Assembly: GCF_902726645.1 (NCBI RefSeq)
Contig: NZ_CACVAO010000001.1
Location: 2,960,764-3,024,763 of the forward strand
Origin: Halobacillus ihumii
GTDB taxonomy: Bacteria > Bacillota > Bacilli > Bacillales > Halobacillaceae
Length of the DNA stretch: 64,000 nt
Direction: 5' to 3'
This document shows, piece after piece, positions 18,931 through 27,308 of this stretch (its first letter is position 1; each line of letters opens with the position of its first letter). The notes beneath the pieces are model-generated. The model searched no databases, had not been told where the DNA came from, and was given only the letters and a program-made list of their open reading frames with translations. A program made the translations under genes and the position numbers.

Positions 18931-19066
18931 GGAAAAAAATAACCACCCATAGGCCTGGCAAGCATGTGGGTAGTTATTTCTAAAAACTCTATGTGAGCCG
19001 CCCCTTTGAAGGGCTATTGTACCTGACCGTTGGTGTTGACTGCACCACGGTCTTCTTTAGTATTGC
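18931..19066 (-). ncRNA. Candidate structured small RNA with own promoter and terminator
   Basis: Read on the minus strand, a perfect TATAAT (19078-19073) is followed by a ~135-nt stretch with two hairpins (GACCGT-GGTG / CACC-A-CGGTC at 19025-19052; CCCTTTGAAGGGC-type around 19000) and a terminator (AAATAACTACCCA / TGGGTGGTTATTT plus U-run, ending near 18931). No open reading frame with a ribosome site is inside. The layout resembles, from memory, the 3' part of transcripts for short holin-like type I toxins of Firmicutes, but the toxin ORF is not visible here. The -35 box is weak. Confidence 0.4.
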
Positions 19067-19183
19067 ATCTACATTATACCCTATTGTTGTGACATTGTGA
19101 TCCGTTTTTTATTGACAGATAGTGTTTCTTGCAAATATGACTAATGGGACAGTAGAGATATTAACTTCGGCACATTAAAATAA

Positions 19184-20566
19184 TCACGTTAACGAATATC
19201 TATATTGACTGCCGGGATGATCCTCAGGCAGTACACTTTCCCCATGTGGAAACAGCTTTTCCCTTAATGTACCTTCCTGATAATCCTTCTTATACAATCC
19301 GCGATCTTGCAATTCAGGTATCACCAGCTCCACAAAATCCTCAAGGTCTCCTGGAGTCACTAAATGGTTTAAGTTAAAGCCATCCACCCCTGACTCTTCA
19401 AACTGAAATTGAATCGCGTCGGCCACTTCTTTCGGATTTCCGACAATAATGCTATTACGGTCTGGTGATTCAAAGCGGTTCAGTACTTCACCGACGGTTA
19501 GTTTTTTAGGAGCATCCTTCGTTAGCGTGGCCGCTTTATAGTGACCGCCTTCCGTAGACTTCGTGTATTCAAAAGGAAGATCGGGATCCATTTCTTCATA
19601 CTCGCCAATGTCGTACCCGCTTGCTCCGTACTGGGCTTTCGCGGCGTCCGGACTCCAGTGGCGTGCATATTCTTCAAACTTTTGCTCCGCTTCCTCAGTC
19701 GTTTCGCCAACAATCACACTAAGGAAGGAGAAGATTTTAATGTTGTCTGGATTACGGCCGTGGTTTTCCGCACGCTTGCGAATATCATCGGCATAGTAGC
19801 GAATTCGCTCGGGTGTCGGACCACCGACAAAGATGCACTCGGCGTGCTTAGAGGCGAATTCGCGTCCTCGTTCGGATGTGCCGGCTTGATAGATGACAGG
19901 TGTCCGCTGTAAGGAGGGTTCACTTAGGTGCGGTCCTTCTACGGAAAAGTATTTTCCTTGGTGATTAATTTCATGAACTTTTTCTGGATCAACGAGTGTG
20001 TTGTTTTCGGCATCTTCCACAAACGCGTCATCTTCCCAGCTCGTTTCCCAGAGTTTATAAGACACATCGAGATATTCATCGGCAATATCGTAGCGTTCAT
20101 CGTGCTTGATCATATTCTCTAAGCCAAAATTGCGTGCCGCATTTGGCAGGTAAGAGGTCACTACGTTCCAAGCGACTCGCCCTTTTGTCAGGTGATCGAG
20201 AGTAGAGAAACGACGGGCATTTCCAAATGGCGCTTCATAAGTCGTACTGACCGTCATCGCAAAGGACAAATGCTTCGTCACGCTGGCCATCGCCGGGATC
20301 ACGAGGGCAGGATCATTTAACGGCACCTGCAGCCCATCGCGGATCGAGGGATCTTTACTTTTTTTATACACGTCATAGATTCCCAGCACATCGGCGAGGA
20401 ACACGGCATCAAATTTGCCTCTTTCTAATAGTTTTGCTAAGTCCATCCAATAATCTAAGTCTTTATAACGGCGGTGGCGCTGACTTCTTGGATGTTTCCA
20501 CAATCCGTGGGAATTGTGCATCGCGCTATTCATTTCAAAGGCATTTAGGATAATTTGTTTCGTCAT
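19184..20566 (-). CDS. LLM-class flavin-dependent monooxygenase (NtaA/SnaA/DszA type), SAM-riboswitch controlled
   Basis: 460 residues, bacterial-luciferase-like TIM barrel of the NtaA/SnaA/SoxA/DszA group: opening LNAFEMNSAMHNSHGLWKHP, FDAVFLADVLG, LVIPAMASVTKHL, RVAWNVVTSYL and QAGTSERGREFASKHAE are group signatures. Such enzymes use FMNH2 from a separate reductase and O2 to oxidise sulfur- or nitrogen-containing organics (for example dibenzothiophene sulfone or dimethyl sulfide). AAGGAGG precedes the ATG. The leader on the same strand (20783-20618) is a SAM-I riboswitch, so expression rises when SAM is low; a role in obtaining sulfur or methionine from an organic sulfur compound is inferred. 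The substrate is unknown. Confidence 0.85.
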   Translation of the reverse strand: MTKQIILNAFEMNSAMHNSHGLWKHPRSQRHRRYKDLDYWMDLAKLLERGKFDAVFLADVLGIYDVYKKSKDPSIRDGLQVPLNDPALVIPAMASVTKHLSFAMTVSTTYEAPFGNARRFSTLDHLTKGRVAWNVVTSYLPNAARNFGLENMIKHDERYDIADEYLDVSYKLWETSWEDDAFVEDAENNTLVDPEKVHEINHQGKYFSVEGPHLSEPSLQRTPVIYQAGTSERGREFASKHAECIFVGGPTPERIRYYADDIRKRAENHGRNPDNIKIFSFLSVIVGETTEEAEQKFEEYARHWSPDAAKAQYGASGYDIGEYEEMDPDLPFEYTKSTEGGHYKAATLTKDAPKKLTVGEVLNRFESPDRNSIIVGNPKEVADAIQFQFEESGVDGFNLNHLVTPGDLEDFVELVIPELQDRGLYKKDYQEGTLREKLFPHGESVLPEDHPGSQYRYSLT

Positions 20567-20617
20567 TGTGATTCCTCCTTAAGTTCTTGCGCTATGTAAA
20601 TTTGCTTCAAGTACATG

Positions 20618-20783
20618 AAAAAGCCTCTTCTTTTAAAAGAAAAAGAAGAGGCTGATAACCGTACATGTATGAGAGCTCTTCCTTATCTTTCAAGCGTTCC
20701 CGCTTGCTGGAATTGGCACAGTACTTGATGCAGTCTGTTGCCGAGGTTTCAAAGGGCCAGTCCCTCCACCTCTCGGGATAAGA
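20618..20783 (-). promoter_or_regulatory. SAM-I riboswitch (S box) of the monooxygenase gene
   Basis: On the minus strand: CTTATC at the P1 stem, GAGGTGGAGGGACTGGCCC, AAACCTCGGCAAC, and the closing GATAAGG at ~20681, the conserved S-box core. It is followed by a Rho-independent terminator (AGCCTCTTC / GAAGAGGCT with A/T-rich loop region, 20653-20622 and U-run). With SAM bound, transcription stops before the monooxygenase start at 20566. Confidence 0.92.
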
Positions 20784-20811
20784 AATATCAATAACTATTA
20801 AGTTGATACAA

Positions 20812-20840
20812 AATATACAGCATAACGGAAAAGGTGTCAA
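20812..20840 (-). promoter_or_regulatory. SigA promoter of the minus-strand SAM riboswitch
   Basis: On the minus strand TTGACA (20840-20835) and TATATT (20817-20812) are spaced by 17 nt, placing the transcript start near 20805, shortly before the aptamer. Confidence 0.65.
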
Positions 20841-20911
20841 TAACGTTTTAGAAATATTCTGTACTTTACCTTACAGGCATGGGGATTATGGAAATTTTAA
20901 AAAATAAGTGA

Positions 20912-20941
20912 TTGACAGGGAATTCTTACCTCTGCTATGAT
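20912..20941 (+). promoter_or_regulatory. SigA promoter of the plus-strand SAM riboswitch
   Basis: TTGACA (20912-20917) and TATGAT (20936-20941) are spaced by 18 nt, about 40 nt upstream of the aptamer. Confidence 0.7.
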
Positions 20942-20983
20942 GCTGGTTATCAGATTATTTGAACTAATTTCATAACGAATTCA

Positions 20984-21144
20984 CTCTTATCAAGAGTTGG
21001 CTGAGGGATTTGGCCCTATGACGCCCGGCAACCACCCTATTAGGGGAACGGTGCTACTTCCAACAGACAGATGGATGTCTGGAAGATAAGAGGTTGGAGC
21101 AGTCTACATATTTCAGCCTCTTTCTTTTGAAAGGGGCTTTTTTA
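20984..21144 (+). promoter_or_regulatory. SAM-I riboswitch (S box) of the symporter operon
   Basis: Canonical S box: CTCTTATCAAGAG, GGCTGAGGGA, GGCCCTATGA, CCCGGCAACC and the closing ATAAGAG at 21086-21092. The terminator AGCCTCTTTC / GAAAGGGGCT plus T-run spans 21115-21143. It controls the small peptide, symporter and dehydrogenase genes that follow. Confidence 0.95.
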
Positions 21145-21212
21145 TTTGGTCCCGGAAAAAAAGATGTTGCGTAACAGATGAATTTTATGATCAGTGAAAA
21201 GGAGAGAAGAAC

Positions 21213-21314
21213 ATGTTTACCATCTATTGGATCGCCTTAGCAGCTTTCTGGGGAATTGGATTACTAATTTGGAATCGAAGCTACCAAAAATCTACGAAAG
21301 GGGGACATCACTAA
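21213..21314 (+). CDS. 33-residue symporter small accessory membrane peptide
   Basis: ATG at 21213 follows AAGGAGAGAAG and encodes one hydrophobic helix (IYWIALAAFWGIGLLIW) with a short basic tail. Its TAA overlaps the ATG of the symporter by one base, so the two are coupled. Small single-helix proteins of this kind precede many sodium:solute symporter genes (annotated as symporter small accessory protein). It is below the usual ORF cutoff and easily missed, because the symporter frame can be extended upstream over it. Confidence 0.75.
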   Translation: MFTIYWIALAAFWGIGLLIWNRSYQKSTKGGHH

Positions 21315-22816
21315 TGCAGCTCATTACGGGACCACTGTTCTGGACGCTTGTTAGTCTACTAGTCTTGTATTTCATTTTTGTCACATGGATTGGGAAAAAG
21401 GGGAATAAATTTAGTAAATCGATGAACGGGTTTGCTACAGCGAGAGGAAAGGTAAACCCGTGGCTGGTCGGGGCAAGCTATGCCGCGAGCTTTGCCAGTG
21501 CCAATTTGTTTATTGGAGTGCCTGGGCTTGCTTATGAGCATGGTGTGGCCGTGTTATGGTACACACTTGGCGGCTTTGGCGCTGGCTGGATCGCGCTGTT
21601 GCTTTTTGCCAAAAAGTTCTGGAGATATGGCAAGAAGTTCGGCGGAGTGTCGACACTTCCTGAATGGCTCGGAAGGAGATACAACAGCAAAACCTTGCAA
21701 GTTCTTGTTACGTTTCTAGTACTGTTTAATGTGTACTACATTGTCGGGCAGAATGTCGGGTTAGCGACGATCTTTGAAACGGTCCTCGGCATTCCGTACT
21801 TCTGGGGGATTCTCGCCGGGGTAACAATTACGATTCTCTATATTGGCCTTGGCGGCGCTTTTGCTCAAATCGTCACGGATGGGATTCAAGGGGCTCTGAT
21901 GGTGATTACATCGCTTCTAATCTTTGCCTCATTATTCTGGACGATTGGCGGGGGACTGAATTTATTTGGCGAGCTTTCCTCCCAGTTGAAAGCGATCGAT
22001 CCAGAACTCGTCGCTCCGTTAAATGGACCGTACAACAGTGTGCTGGCCATATTGTCGGTACAGTTTTTACATATCAGCTTTGTGGTTATGCCGCATTTGC
22101 TGAATAAGGTATTGTCCCTGGAAACGGAGGAGCAGCTGCGGCCGTTTACACTGTCGGCTGGGCTTGGCATGTTCTTCATTACCGTTTTGATGGTCTTAGG
22201 TGGTCTGGCGGCTCGCGTGATCGCACCCTCCCTTGGCAGTGCGGACTCGGCCATTCCGGCTTATGTATTAGAAGCGTTTCCGCCGATCATTGGTGCGATT
22301 ATTATCGTTGGAATCATTTCTGCGATTTTATCGAGTACTGACAGCTTGTATTTAAGCATCACTTCAAGCATCGGCAACGATCTTTACAAGGTGCTTGCAC
22401 CGATTTTGTCAAAAACAAAGCTATCTCAACATGCGCTCGATTTGCGTTCTGTCAAAGTGGCAAAAGGCTCGCTCGTGTTCGTTGGATTGGTCACCTTTTA
22501 CCTCTCGCTCGATCGGCCGGATTCGCTTGCGATTCTGATACAGTTCAGTTTCTCAGCGATTATTAGCGGCTTGCTGGCACCGATCGTTCTCGGCTATCTT
22601 TGGGAAAAGTCGAACGGCTACGGTGCGATCGCCTCACTGCTTTCAGGGACGGGACTGTATGTAGTGTTCACAAGTTTGAACGTATTCGAAAATATTTATA
22701 TTTCCTTGTTCCTGGCTGCAGCAGCTGGATTCGTGGTGATGATCGTAACTTGTCTGCTTACGACAGCTAAAGTGACTGAGGAACAACGAGATGTTTTCTT
22801 AAAAGATGTACTATAA
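21314..22816 (+). CDS. Sodium:solute symporter (SSS family) under SAM-riboswitch control
   Basis: 500 residues from ATG 21314, coupled to the preceding peptide. A hydrophobic protein with about 13 membrane segments, SSS features GASYAASFASANLFIG (first helix region) and IIGAIIIVGIISAILSSTDS with the Na+-site Ser/Asp stretch. It probably imports a small solute with Na+. The S-box leader upstream suggests that the solute supplies methionine or sulfur, for instance methionine itself or a methylated sulfur compound, but the family also carries sugars, proline and carboxylates. The downstream dehydrogenase is only 41 bp away. Confidence 0.85.
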   Translation: MQLITGPLFWTLVSLLVLYFIFVTWIGKKGNKFSKSMNGFATARGKVNPWLVGASYAASFASANLFIGVPGLAYEHGVAVLWYTLGGFGAGWIALLLFAKKFWRYGKKFGGVSTLPEWLGRRYNSKTLQVLVTFLVLFNVYYIVGQNVGLATIFETVLGIPYFWGILAGVTITILYIGLGGAFAQIVTDGIQGALMVITSLLIFASLFWTIGGGLNLFGELSSQLKAIDPELVAPLNGPYNSVLAILSVQFLHISFVVMPHLLNKVLSLETEEQLRPFTLSAGLGMFFITVLMVLGGLAARVIAPSLGSADSAIPAYVLEAFPPIIGAIIIVGIISAILSSTDSLYLSITSSIGNDLYKVLAPILSKTKLSQHALDLRSVKVAKGSLVFVGLVTFYLSLDRPDSLAILIQFSFSAIISGLLAPIVLGYLWEKSNGYGAIASLLSGTGLYVVFTSLNVFENIYISLFLAAAAGFVVMIVTCLLTTAKVTEEQRDVFLKDVL

Positions 22817-22857
22817 GGCAGTAAACCAGACAAATTAGTTGAAGGAGGATGAGAGTT

Positions 22858-24318
22858 TTGACACAAACAGAAGTAAAGTCCATTCAGAATTATGTAGGTG
22901 GAAAATGGATTACACCGAAATCAGAGCAAACGGAAGAGGTGCTGAATCCCGCTGCAGGGGAAGTGATCGCCCGTGTCCCGATTTCGTCAGACGAGGACGT
23001 TGACAATGCTGTAGAAGCAGCAGCTGTAGCTTTTGAAACATGGAAGGAGGTAGCTATTCCAAAGCGGGCGCGTATTTTATTTAAATACCAGCAATTGCTC
23101 GTCGACCATTGGGATGAGCTGGCCGAGCTGATTACCATTGAAAACGGAAAAAGCTTTAAAGAGGCTTATGGAGAGGTTCAGCGCGGGATTGAATGTGTGG
23201 AGTTTGCGGCCGGGGCTCCGACATTAACGATGGGCTCCCAACTGCCATCGATTGCGTCAGGGCTGGAGTCCGGGGTTTACCGTTACCCTATTGGCGTGGT
23301 AGGCGGGATTACTCCGTTCAACTTTCCGATGATGGTTCCAGCCTGGATGTTCCCACTGGCGATTGTGACAGGAAATACGTTTGTGCTGAAGCCGTCGGAA
23401 CGTACACCATTACTGGCCAATCGTCTGGCGGAACTTTTTGAAGAGGCTGGGCTGCCTGAAGGGGTGCTGAACATTGTTCACGGCGCTCATGATGTCGTCA
23501 ATGGCTTATTAGATCATCCAAAAGTTGCGGCGATTTCCTTTGTTGGCTCGCAGCCTGTTGCTGAGTATGTGTATAAACGAGGAACACAAAATTTAAAGCG
23601 TGTGCAGGCATTGTCTGGCGCGAAAAACCATTCGATCGTGTTGCGAGATGCTAACATTGAAAATGCGGTCGACCAAATTATCGCAGCAGCCTTCGGGTCA
23701 GCAGGGGAACGCTGTATGGCCTGTTCTGTAGTAGCTGTGGAGCATTCCATCGCTGACCAAGTAGTAGAGGGGCTTGTCCGCAGAGCCAATGAACTTAAAA
23801 TCGTCAATGGACTAGACGAAGACGTCTTCTTAGGGCCTGTGATTCGTGATCAGCATAAAGAACGCACACTGCAGTACATTGAAACAGGCGAAAATGAAGG
23901 AGCCAAATTGGTACGCGATGGTCGGGAAGATCAGAACATCCCGGATGCTGGCTATTTTGTAGGGCCGACGATTTTTGATAACGTAACGAGCGAAATGAAA
24001 ATTTGGCAGGATGAAATTTTCGCGCCAGTACTGTCGATCAGTCGGGTGGAAAATCTGGAAGAAGCGGTAGAGCTGACGAATCAGTCTCAGTTTGCTAACG
24101 GGGCTTGTCTGTTTACGAATGAAGGCGGTCATGTCCGGACGTTCCGGGAAACAATTGATGCTGGGATGCTTGGTGTCAATATTGGTGTACCCGCGCCGAT
24201 GGCTTTCTTTCCGTTCTCGGGCTGGAAGGATTCCTTCTACGGTGATCTTCATGTGAACGGCCAGGATGGGGTAGAGTTTTATACACGTAAGAAAGTGATC
24301 ACTTCTCGTTGGGTATAA
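22858..24318 (+). CDS. CoA-acylating methylmalonate/malonate semialdehyde dehydrogenase-like protein
   Basis: 486 residues from TTG 22858 (GAAGGAGG nine nt upstream; the ATG at 22849 abuts that site). Aldehyde dehydrogenase of the IolA/MmsA branch: [14 protein letters not shown], catalytic Cys286 in [10 protein letters not shown], and the family-typical end [19 protein letters not shown]. IolA-type enzymes convert malonate or methylmalonate semialdehyde to acetyl- or propionyl-CoA. Here the gene shares the SAM-riboswitch transcript with a symporter, not an inositol or valine cluster, so its true aldehyde may derive from the imported compound; a homologue acts as malonate semialdehyde dehydrogenase in DMSP breakdown. 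An extra Cys289 sits three residues after the nucleophile. Confidence 0.82.
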   Translation: MTQTEVKSIQNYVGGKWITPKSEQTEEVLNPAAGEVIARVPISSDEDVDNAVEAAAVAFETWKEVAIPKRARILFKYQQLLVDHWDELAELITIENGKSFKEAYGEVQRGIECVEFAAGAPTLTMGSQLPSIASGLESGVYRYPIGVVGGITPFNFPMMVPAWMFPLAIVTGNTFVLKPSERTPLLANRLAELFEEAGLPEGVLNIVHGAHDVVNGLLDHPKVAAISFVGSQPVAEYVYKRGTQNLKRVQALSGAKNHSIVLRDANIENAVDQIIAAAFGSAGERCMACSVVAVEHSIADQVVEGLVRRANELKIVNGLDEDVFLGPVIRDQHKERTLQYIETGENEGAKLVRDGREDQNIPDAGYFVGPTIFDNVTSEMKIWQDEIFAPVLSISRVENLEEAVELTNQSQFANGACLFTNEGGHVRTFRETIDAGMLGVNIGVPAPMAFFPFSGWKDSFYGDLHVNGQDGVEFYTRKKVITSRWV

Positions 24319-24327
24319 AGGGAGAGA

Positions 24328-24362
24328 CCCCTGGCGCGTTATTAACGCGCCGGGGTTTTTTT
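24328..24362 (+). terminator. Terminator after the semialdehyde dehydrogenase gene
   Basis: GC-rich hairpin built of CCCC-T-GGCGCGTT / AACGCGCC-GGGG with a minimal loop, followed by seven T. Confidence 0.85.
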
Positions 24363-24592
24363 AATGTGCGGGATCATTCCAACTATAGATATCTGGCAGA
24401 ATTGCTCGATCAGTCCAGGTTAGGATATTCTTGCTTTTCACCGTTACTAAGATAGAGCCGATTCTATTATTCTCCTAGTATTTACTTAACTGTGATGGGG
24501 GATTTTAGAAATCTTTACATCGGTTTATCAGAGGTTTTACATGGCTTTGTTACCTTTTCTTTGTAATGAAAATACGGAGGAGGTCGTTCAAA

Positions 24593-25501
24593 GTGAGGAA
24601 AGTATGGAATGTTTTAATTTTACTGCCAGTTTTATTTATGATGGTCGGCAGCTTACTATCCAGTCCACTAGAGGCTTTTGCTTCTGAAAAAAGTAGTCAA
24701 GCTGCTGAAACAGAGTTAAGAGTGATGACGTTCAATTTAAGATATTTAAATGATAGTGATCCCTCTCCCCATACGTGGGAGGAAAGACGTTCAACAGTGC
24801 GCCAGGTCATCAGAATGGAACAACCTGGTATCATTGGGACACAAGAGGCTGTCTATCAACAGGTTCAACATGTTGGTTCTGATTTAGCGAACTATAAATG
24901 GATTGGGCTAGGCAGAGAGGGAGGCAGCAAGGGAGAATTTATGGCAGTATATTATAATGAGAACCGGTTTACGCCACTGGAATACGACCATTATTGGTTA
25001 TCAGATACTCCACATATTGTTGGTTCTACTTCTTGGGGAAATACGATTCCACGGATGGTTACATGGGTGAAATTTCACGATACCAAAACAGATCAATCAT
25101 TTTATTTTGTTAACACACACTTTGACCACATATCTGAGGAAGCGAGAGAGAAGAGTGCAGCATTAATCAATCAAAAAGTAAAAGAGTTCGACTCTGAGCT
25201 CCCTGTTATCTTAACGGGAGATTTTAATGCCAGTCCTAGTAGTAAGCCTTACGAAATCCTTACAAATGAGGGGCCATTTGTGGATACTTGGACTGCAGCA
25301 GATACGAGAATTAACGAACATCTAGGCACATTTAATGGATTTAATGATCCTACCGGCGGAGGACCGGACAAGCGGATTGACTGGATTCTATCAACTGAGA
25401 ATGTAACAACCCAATCCAGTGAAATTGTGAACTTCCGAAAGAGCGGCCAATACCCTAGTGACCATTACCCTGTTATTTCAGATTTGACTCTACAATACTA
25501 G
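24593..25501 (+). CDS. Secreted endonuclease/exonuclease/phosphatase-fold protein
   Basis: 302 residues from GTG 24593, eight nt after GGAGGAGGT; the upstream ATG at 24566 lacks a site. A signal peptide with a hydrophobic core (WNVLILLPVLFMMVGSLL) ends near AFA-S, so the enzyme is exported. The DNase I-like fold is clear: MTFNLRYLN, GTQEAV (metal Glu), NTHFDH, LTGDFNA, DKRIDWIL and the terminal SDHYPV with catalytic Asp-His. Related proteins cleave DNA, phospholipids or sugar phosphates; the substrate cannot be told. Monocistronic, with a terminator shared with the convergent lectin-like gene. Confidence 0.8.
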   Translation: MRKVWNVLILLPVLFMMVGSLLSSPLEAFASEKSSQAAETELRVMTFNLRYLNDSDPSPHTWEERRSTVRQVIRMEQPGIIGTQEAVYQQVQHVGSDLANYKWIGLGREGGSKGEFMAVYYNENRFTPLEYDHYWLSDTPHIVGSTSWGNTIPRMVTWVKFHDTKTDQSFYFVNTHFDHISEEAREKSAALINQKVKEFDSELPVILTGDFNASPSSKPYEILTNEGPFVDTWTAADTRINEHLGTFNGFNDPTGGGPDKRIDWILSTENVTTQSSEIVNFRKSGQYPSDHYPVISDLTLQY

Positions 25502-25510
25502 AAAAATTTT

Positions 25511-25544
25511 GGGCAGCTTTTTTACATTAAAAAAAGCTGCCCTT
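25511..25544. terminator. Bidirectional terminator
   Basis: GGGCAGC and GCTGCCC flank an A/T-rich inner stem (TTTTTT / AAAAAA), giving a U-run in either direction between the two convergent genes. Confidence 0.7.
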
Positions 25545-25564
25545 CGTTATTTTATTTTATAAAA

Positions 25565-26779
25565 TTACTGCCCACGATAAATGTGGATCAGTTCACGATT
25601 ATCTCCTCGCGCAAATACATCAGTCCGGTTTGGCCCCCAGGATACCGCTGCTGGCTCCGAATTCAGTGATCCGCCAAGGTTTTGCCAGTTCGACCACATC
25701 GAACCGTTCCATGTGCGCATATAAAGGTTTCGGTTCGTGCCACGGACGAAAACTTGCAGTTGATTTGGGCGTGTGGAGGAAACGGCAGGGCCTGATGTCA
25801 AGGTGCCGCCAAGGCTCTCCCAGTTACTCCAGTTGGAGCCGTTCCACCATTTGTGGATTAAATTTTGATTTTGGCCTCTGGCGAAGACGTCAATTCGGTT
25901 CGGTCCCCAAGATACGGCTGCTGGTGCTGATGATAGGGAGCCGCCAAGGTCTTCCCAATCTTCCCAGCGCGACCCGTTCCACGTTTTCTTGTACAGGCGA
26001 TTGTTAGTTCCTCTGACAAACACATCTAGCTGGTTTGAACGACGAGAAGAAACAGCAGGGGCACTCGTTAACGTACCGCCGAGGCTTTCCCAATCGCTCC
26101 ACTGACTGCCATTCCACCATTTGTGGTAGAGAGTATCATCGGTACCTCTTGCGAACACATCGATTCGGTTCGGTCCCCAGGACACGGCTGCTGGTGCTGA
26201 TGTTAACGTGCCGCCAAGATTCTCCCAGTCGCTCCACTGACGGCCGTTCCACCATTTGTGATACAAACGATCGCTCGTTCCTCTGGCGAATACATCAAGT
26301 CGATTTGGCTGCCACGAAGCTGCCGCAGGTCCTGATGTCAGTGTTCCCCCTAAGCTTTCCCAGTTGGACCAGCCTTGGCCCGGGCCTGGCTGCGGCTGGC
26401 CTCCGCCGCCTCCAATCGCATCCAGAGTGATTTGAATGACGCGGGTCAAAATTCGCTGGGCGACATTTGGAGTAATCCCAAATTGTCTGAAGAACAGGTT
26501 CAGCCATGGAATTCTTGATTGAAATTGGCTGTAGATTTGGCTGGCGGATTGGTTGGTGTCAGCCTGGTTAAGTGTGAAACTGACTGCAAGTGAAAATACA
26601 TAATCAATAATACCGCGGTTCATCCCGGCTTGCTCGAGCTGGGTATATAAGTTGTTGTGCTGCGTACGAAGCAGCTGCATCATTTCCTGTAAACTCGGTT
26701 GCTGGCGCGTATAGGTTTGAGGCGGGGCGTAGTAGTAAGCTGGCATGTATGGGGGCTGCTCATATGGATGTCTAAACAT
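25565..26779 (-). CDS. Six-repeat beta-propeller lectin-like protein (PLL/DUF346-like)
   Basis: 404 residues from ATG 26779, preceded by AAAGGAGGT. Residues 1-30 are Tyr/Pro/Gln-rich, 30-122 appear helical, a [13 protein letters not shown] linker follows, and from ~137 there are six ~45-residue repeats with the pattern W-x2-W-E-x-LGG-x-L-x-S-x-PA...N-x-x-DVFARG...LYHKWWNG. These resemble blades of the Photorhabdus fucose lectin PLL and tectonin-type propellers. Repeats 2, 4 and 6 share AAVSWGPNR while 3 and 5 share PAVSSxRxNQ, showing growth by two-blade duplication. No signal peptide is visible. Surface or spore attachment, or sugar binding, is inferred. Confidence 0.72.
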   Translation of the reverse strand: MFRHPYEQPPYMPAYYYAPPQTYTRQQPSLQEMMQLLRTQHNNLYTQLEQAGMNRGIIDYVFSLAVSFTLNQADTNQSASQIYSQFQSRIPWLNLFFRQFGITPNVAQRILTRVIQITLDAIGGGGGQPQPGPGQGWSNWESLGGTLTSGPAAASWQPNRLDVFARGTSDRLYHKWWNGRQWSDWENLGGTLTSAPAAVSWGPNRIDVFARGTDDTLYHKWWNGSQWSDWESLGGTLTSAPAVSSRRSNQLDVFVRGTNNRLYKKTWNGSRWEDWEDLGGSLSSAPAAVSWGPNRIDVFARGQNQNLIHKWWNGSNWSNWESLGGTLTSGPAVSSTRPNQLQVFVRGTNRNLYMRTWNGSMWSNWQNLGGSLNSEPAAVSWGPNRTDVFARGDNRELIHIYRGQ

Positions 26780-26909
26780 GGATCTACCTCCTTTATTCAT
26801 ACAAAATCAGTATATGCAGAAGTGGGCGGATGTGGGAATCAGCTGCCTGGCATTGTGCTCATATTGCGAATCAGCAGCGATTGTGATAAAATAAAGCTAT
26901 AACATTTTC

Positions 26910-26915
26910 TATAAT
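26910..26915 (+). promoter_or_regulatory. -10 box upstream of the yybP-ykoY riboswitch
   Basis: A perfect TATAAT lies ~15 nt before the aptamer. The -35 is poor (GATAAA at 19 nt). Confidence 0.45.
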
Positions 26916-26928
26916 TCACCTATGTATA

Positions 26929-27068
26929 TAAGGGGAGTAGCATTGGAGTTGGAAAGTTCAGCTCCAAAATAAAGTCGTCATGACATGGTTTGATCACCAT
27001 CGGCTTTATTGACAAGCGATTGTTCAGCGAGACCTTTGCCCATCAGCGGCAAAGGTCTCGCTTTTTTT
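26929..27068 (+). promoter_or_regulatory. yybP-ykoY manganese riboswitch with terminator
   Basis: The conserved opening AAGGGGAGTAGC, a small hairpin, AAAGTCGTCA, a hairpin (ATGGT / ACCAT), the partner CGGCTTTATTGACA, then CAGCGAGACCTTTGCC match the yybP-ykoY consensus. The last element folds with GGCAAAGGTCTCGC into a terminator followed by seven T (27027-27068). Members of this class bind Mn2+ and turn on genes for Mn export or related functions. Here it stands 35 bp before a 50-residue ORF and a small membrane protein gene. Confidence 0.85.
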
Positions 27069-27102
27069 AACTAAAAAATGACTATAATGGAGAGATGCTA
27101 CA

Positions 27103-27255
27103 GTGAAAGTGAATCAATTATCTCTAGAAAAAATGAAGCAGTTTGCTGCGATGTTGCAAAAGCAGGGAGTAAAAGTTGAACTTTGCAAGAAACCGAAATC
27201 TTTTACTGTTTTTCAAAAGGAGCAATTGACTGTCATGATAGATCCAAAGTCATAA
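27103..27255 (+). CDS. 50-residue hypothetical protein downstream of the Mn riboswitch
   Basis: GTG at 27103 with GGAGAG eight nt upstream; reads MKVNQLSLEKMKQ, then a basic stretch around KVELCKKPKS with one Cys (residue ~33), ending VMIDPKS. No membrane helix and no recognised family. It is the first ORF after the riboswitch terminator and there is no terminator before the next gene (53 bp), so both are probably co-transcribed. Confidence 0.55.
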   Translation: MKVNQLSLEKMKQFAAMLQKQGVKVELCKKPKSFTVFQKEQLTVMIDPKS

Positions 27256-27308
27256 TAACTTATAACGATAGACAGTTTTTGTATATCACTTAATAAAGGA
27301 AGGATCCT

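Noticed and set aside
19541..19912. Plus-strand ORF inside the LLM monooxygenase gene
   Set aside because: Antisense shadow; the riboswitch and motifs prove the minus-strand frame.
20607..20840. 77-codon minus ORF upstream of the monooxygenase
   Set aside because: It spans the SAM-I aptamer and terminator, which explains the conserved structure; not coding.
21194..21313. Longer N terminus of the SAM-controlled symporter
   Set aside because: The stretch is the other-frame coding sequence of the 33-residue peptide, and the coupled ATG at 21314 has the proper context.
25630..26430. Plus-strand ORFs opposite the lectin-like gene, and the thought that its DNA repeats are a CRISPR array
   Set aside because: The ~135-bp periodicity is explained by the protein repeats in the minus frame; units are contiguous, with no spacers.
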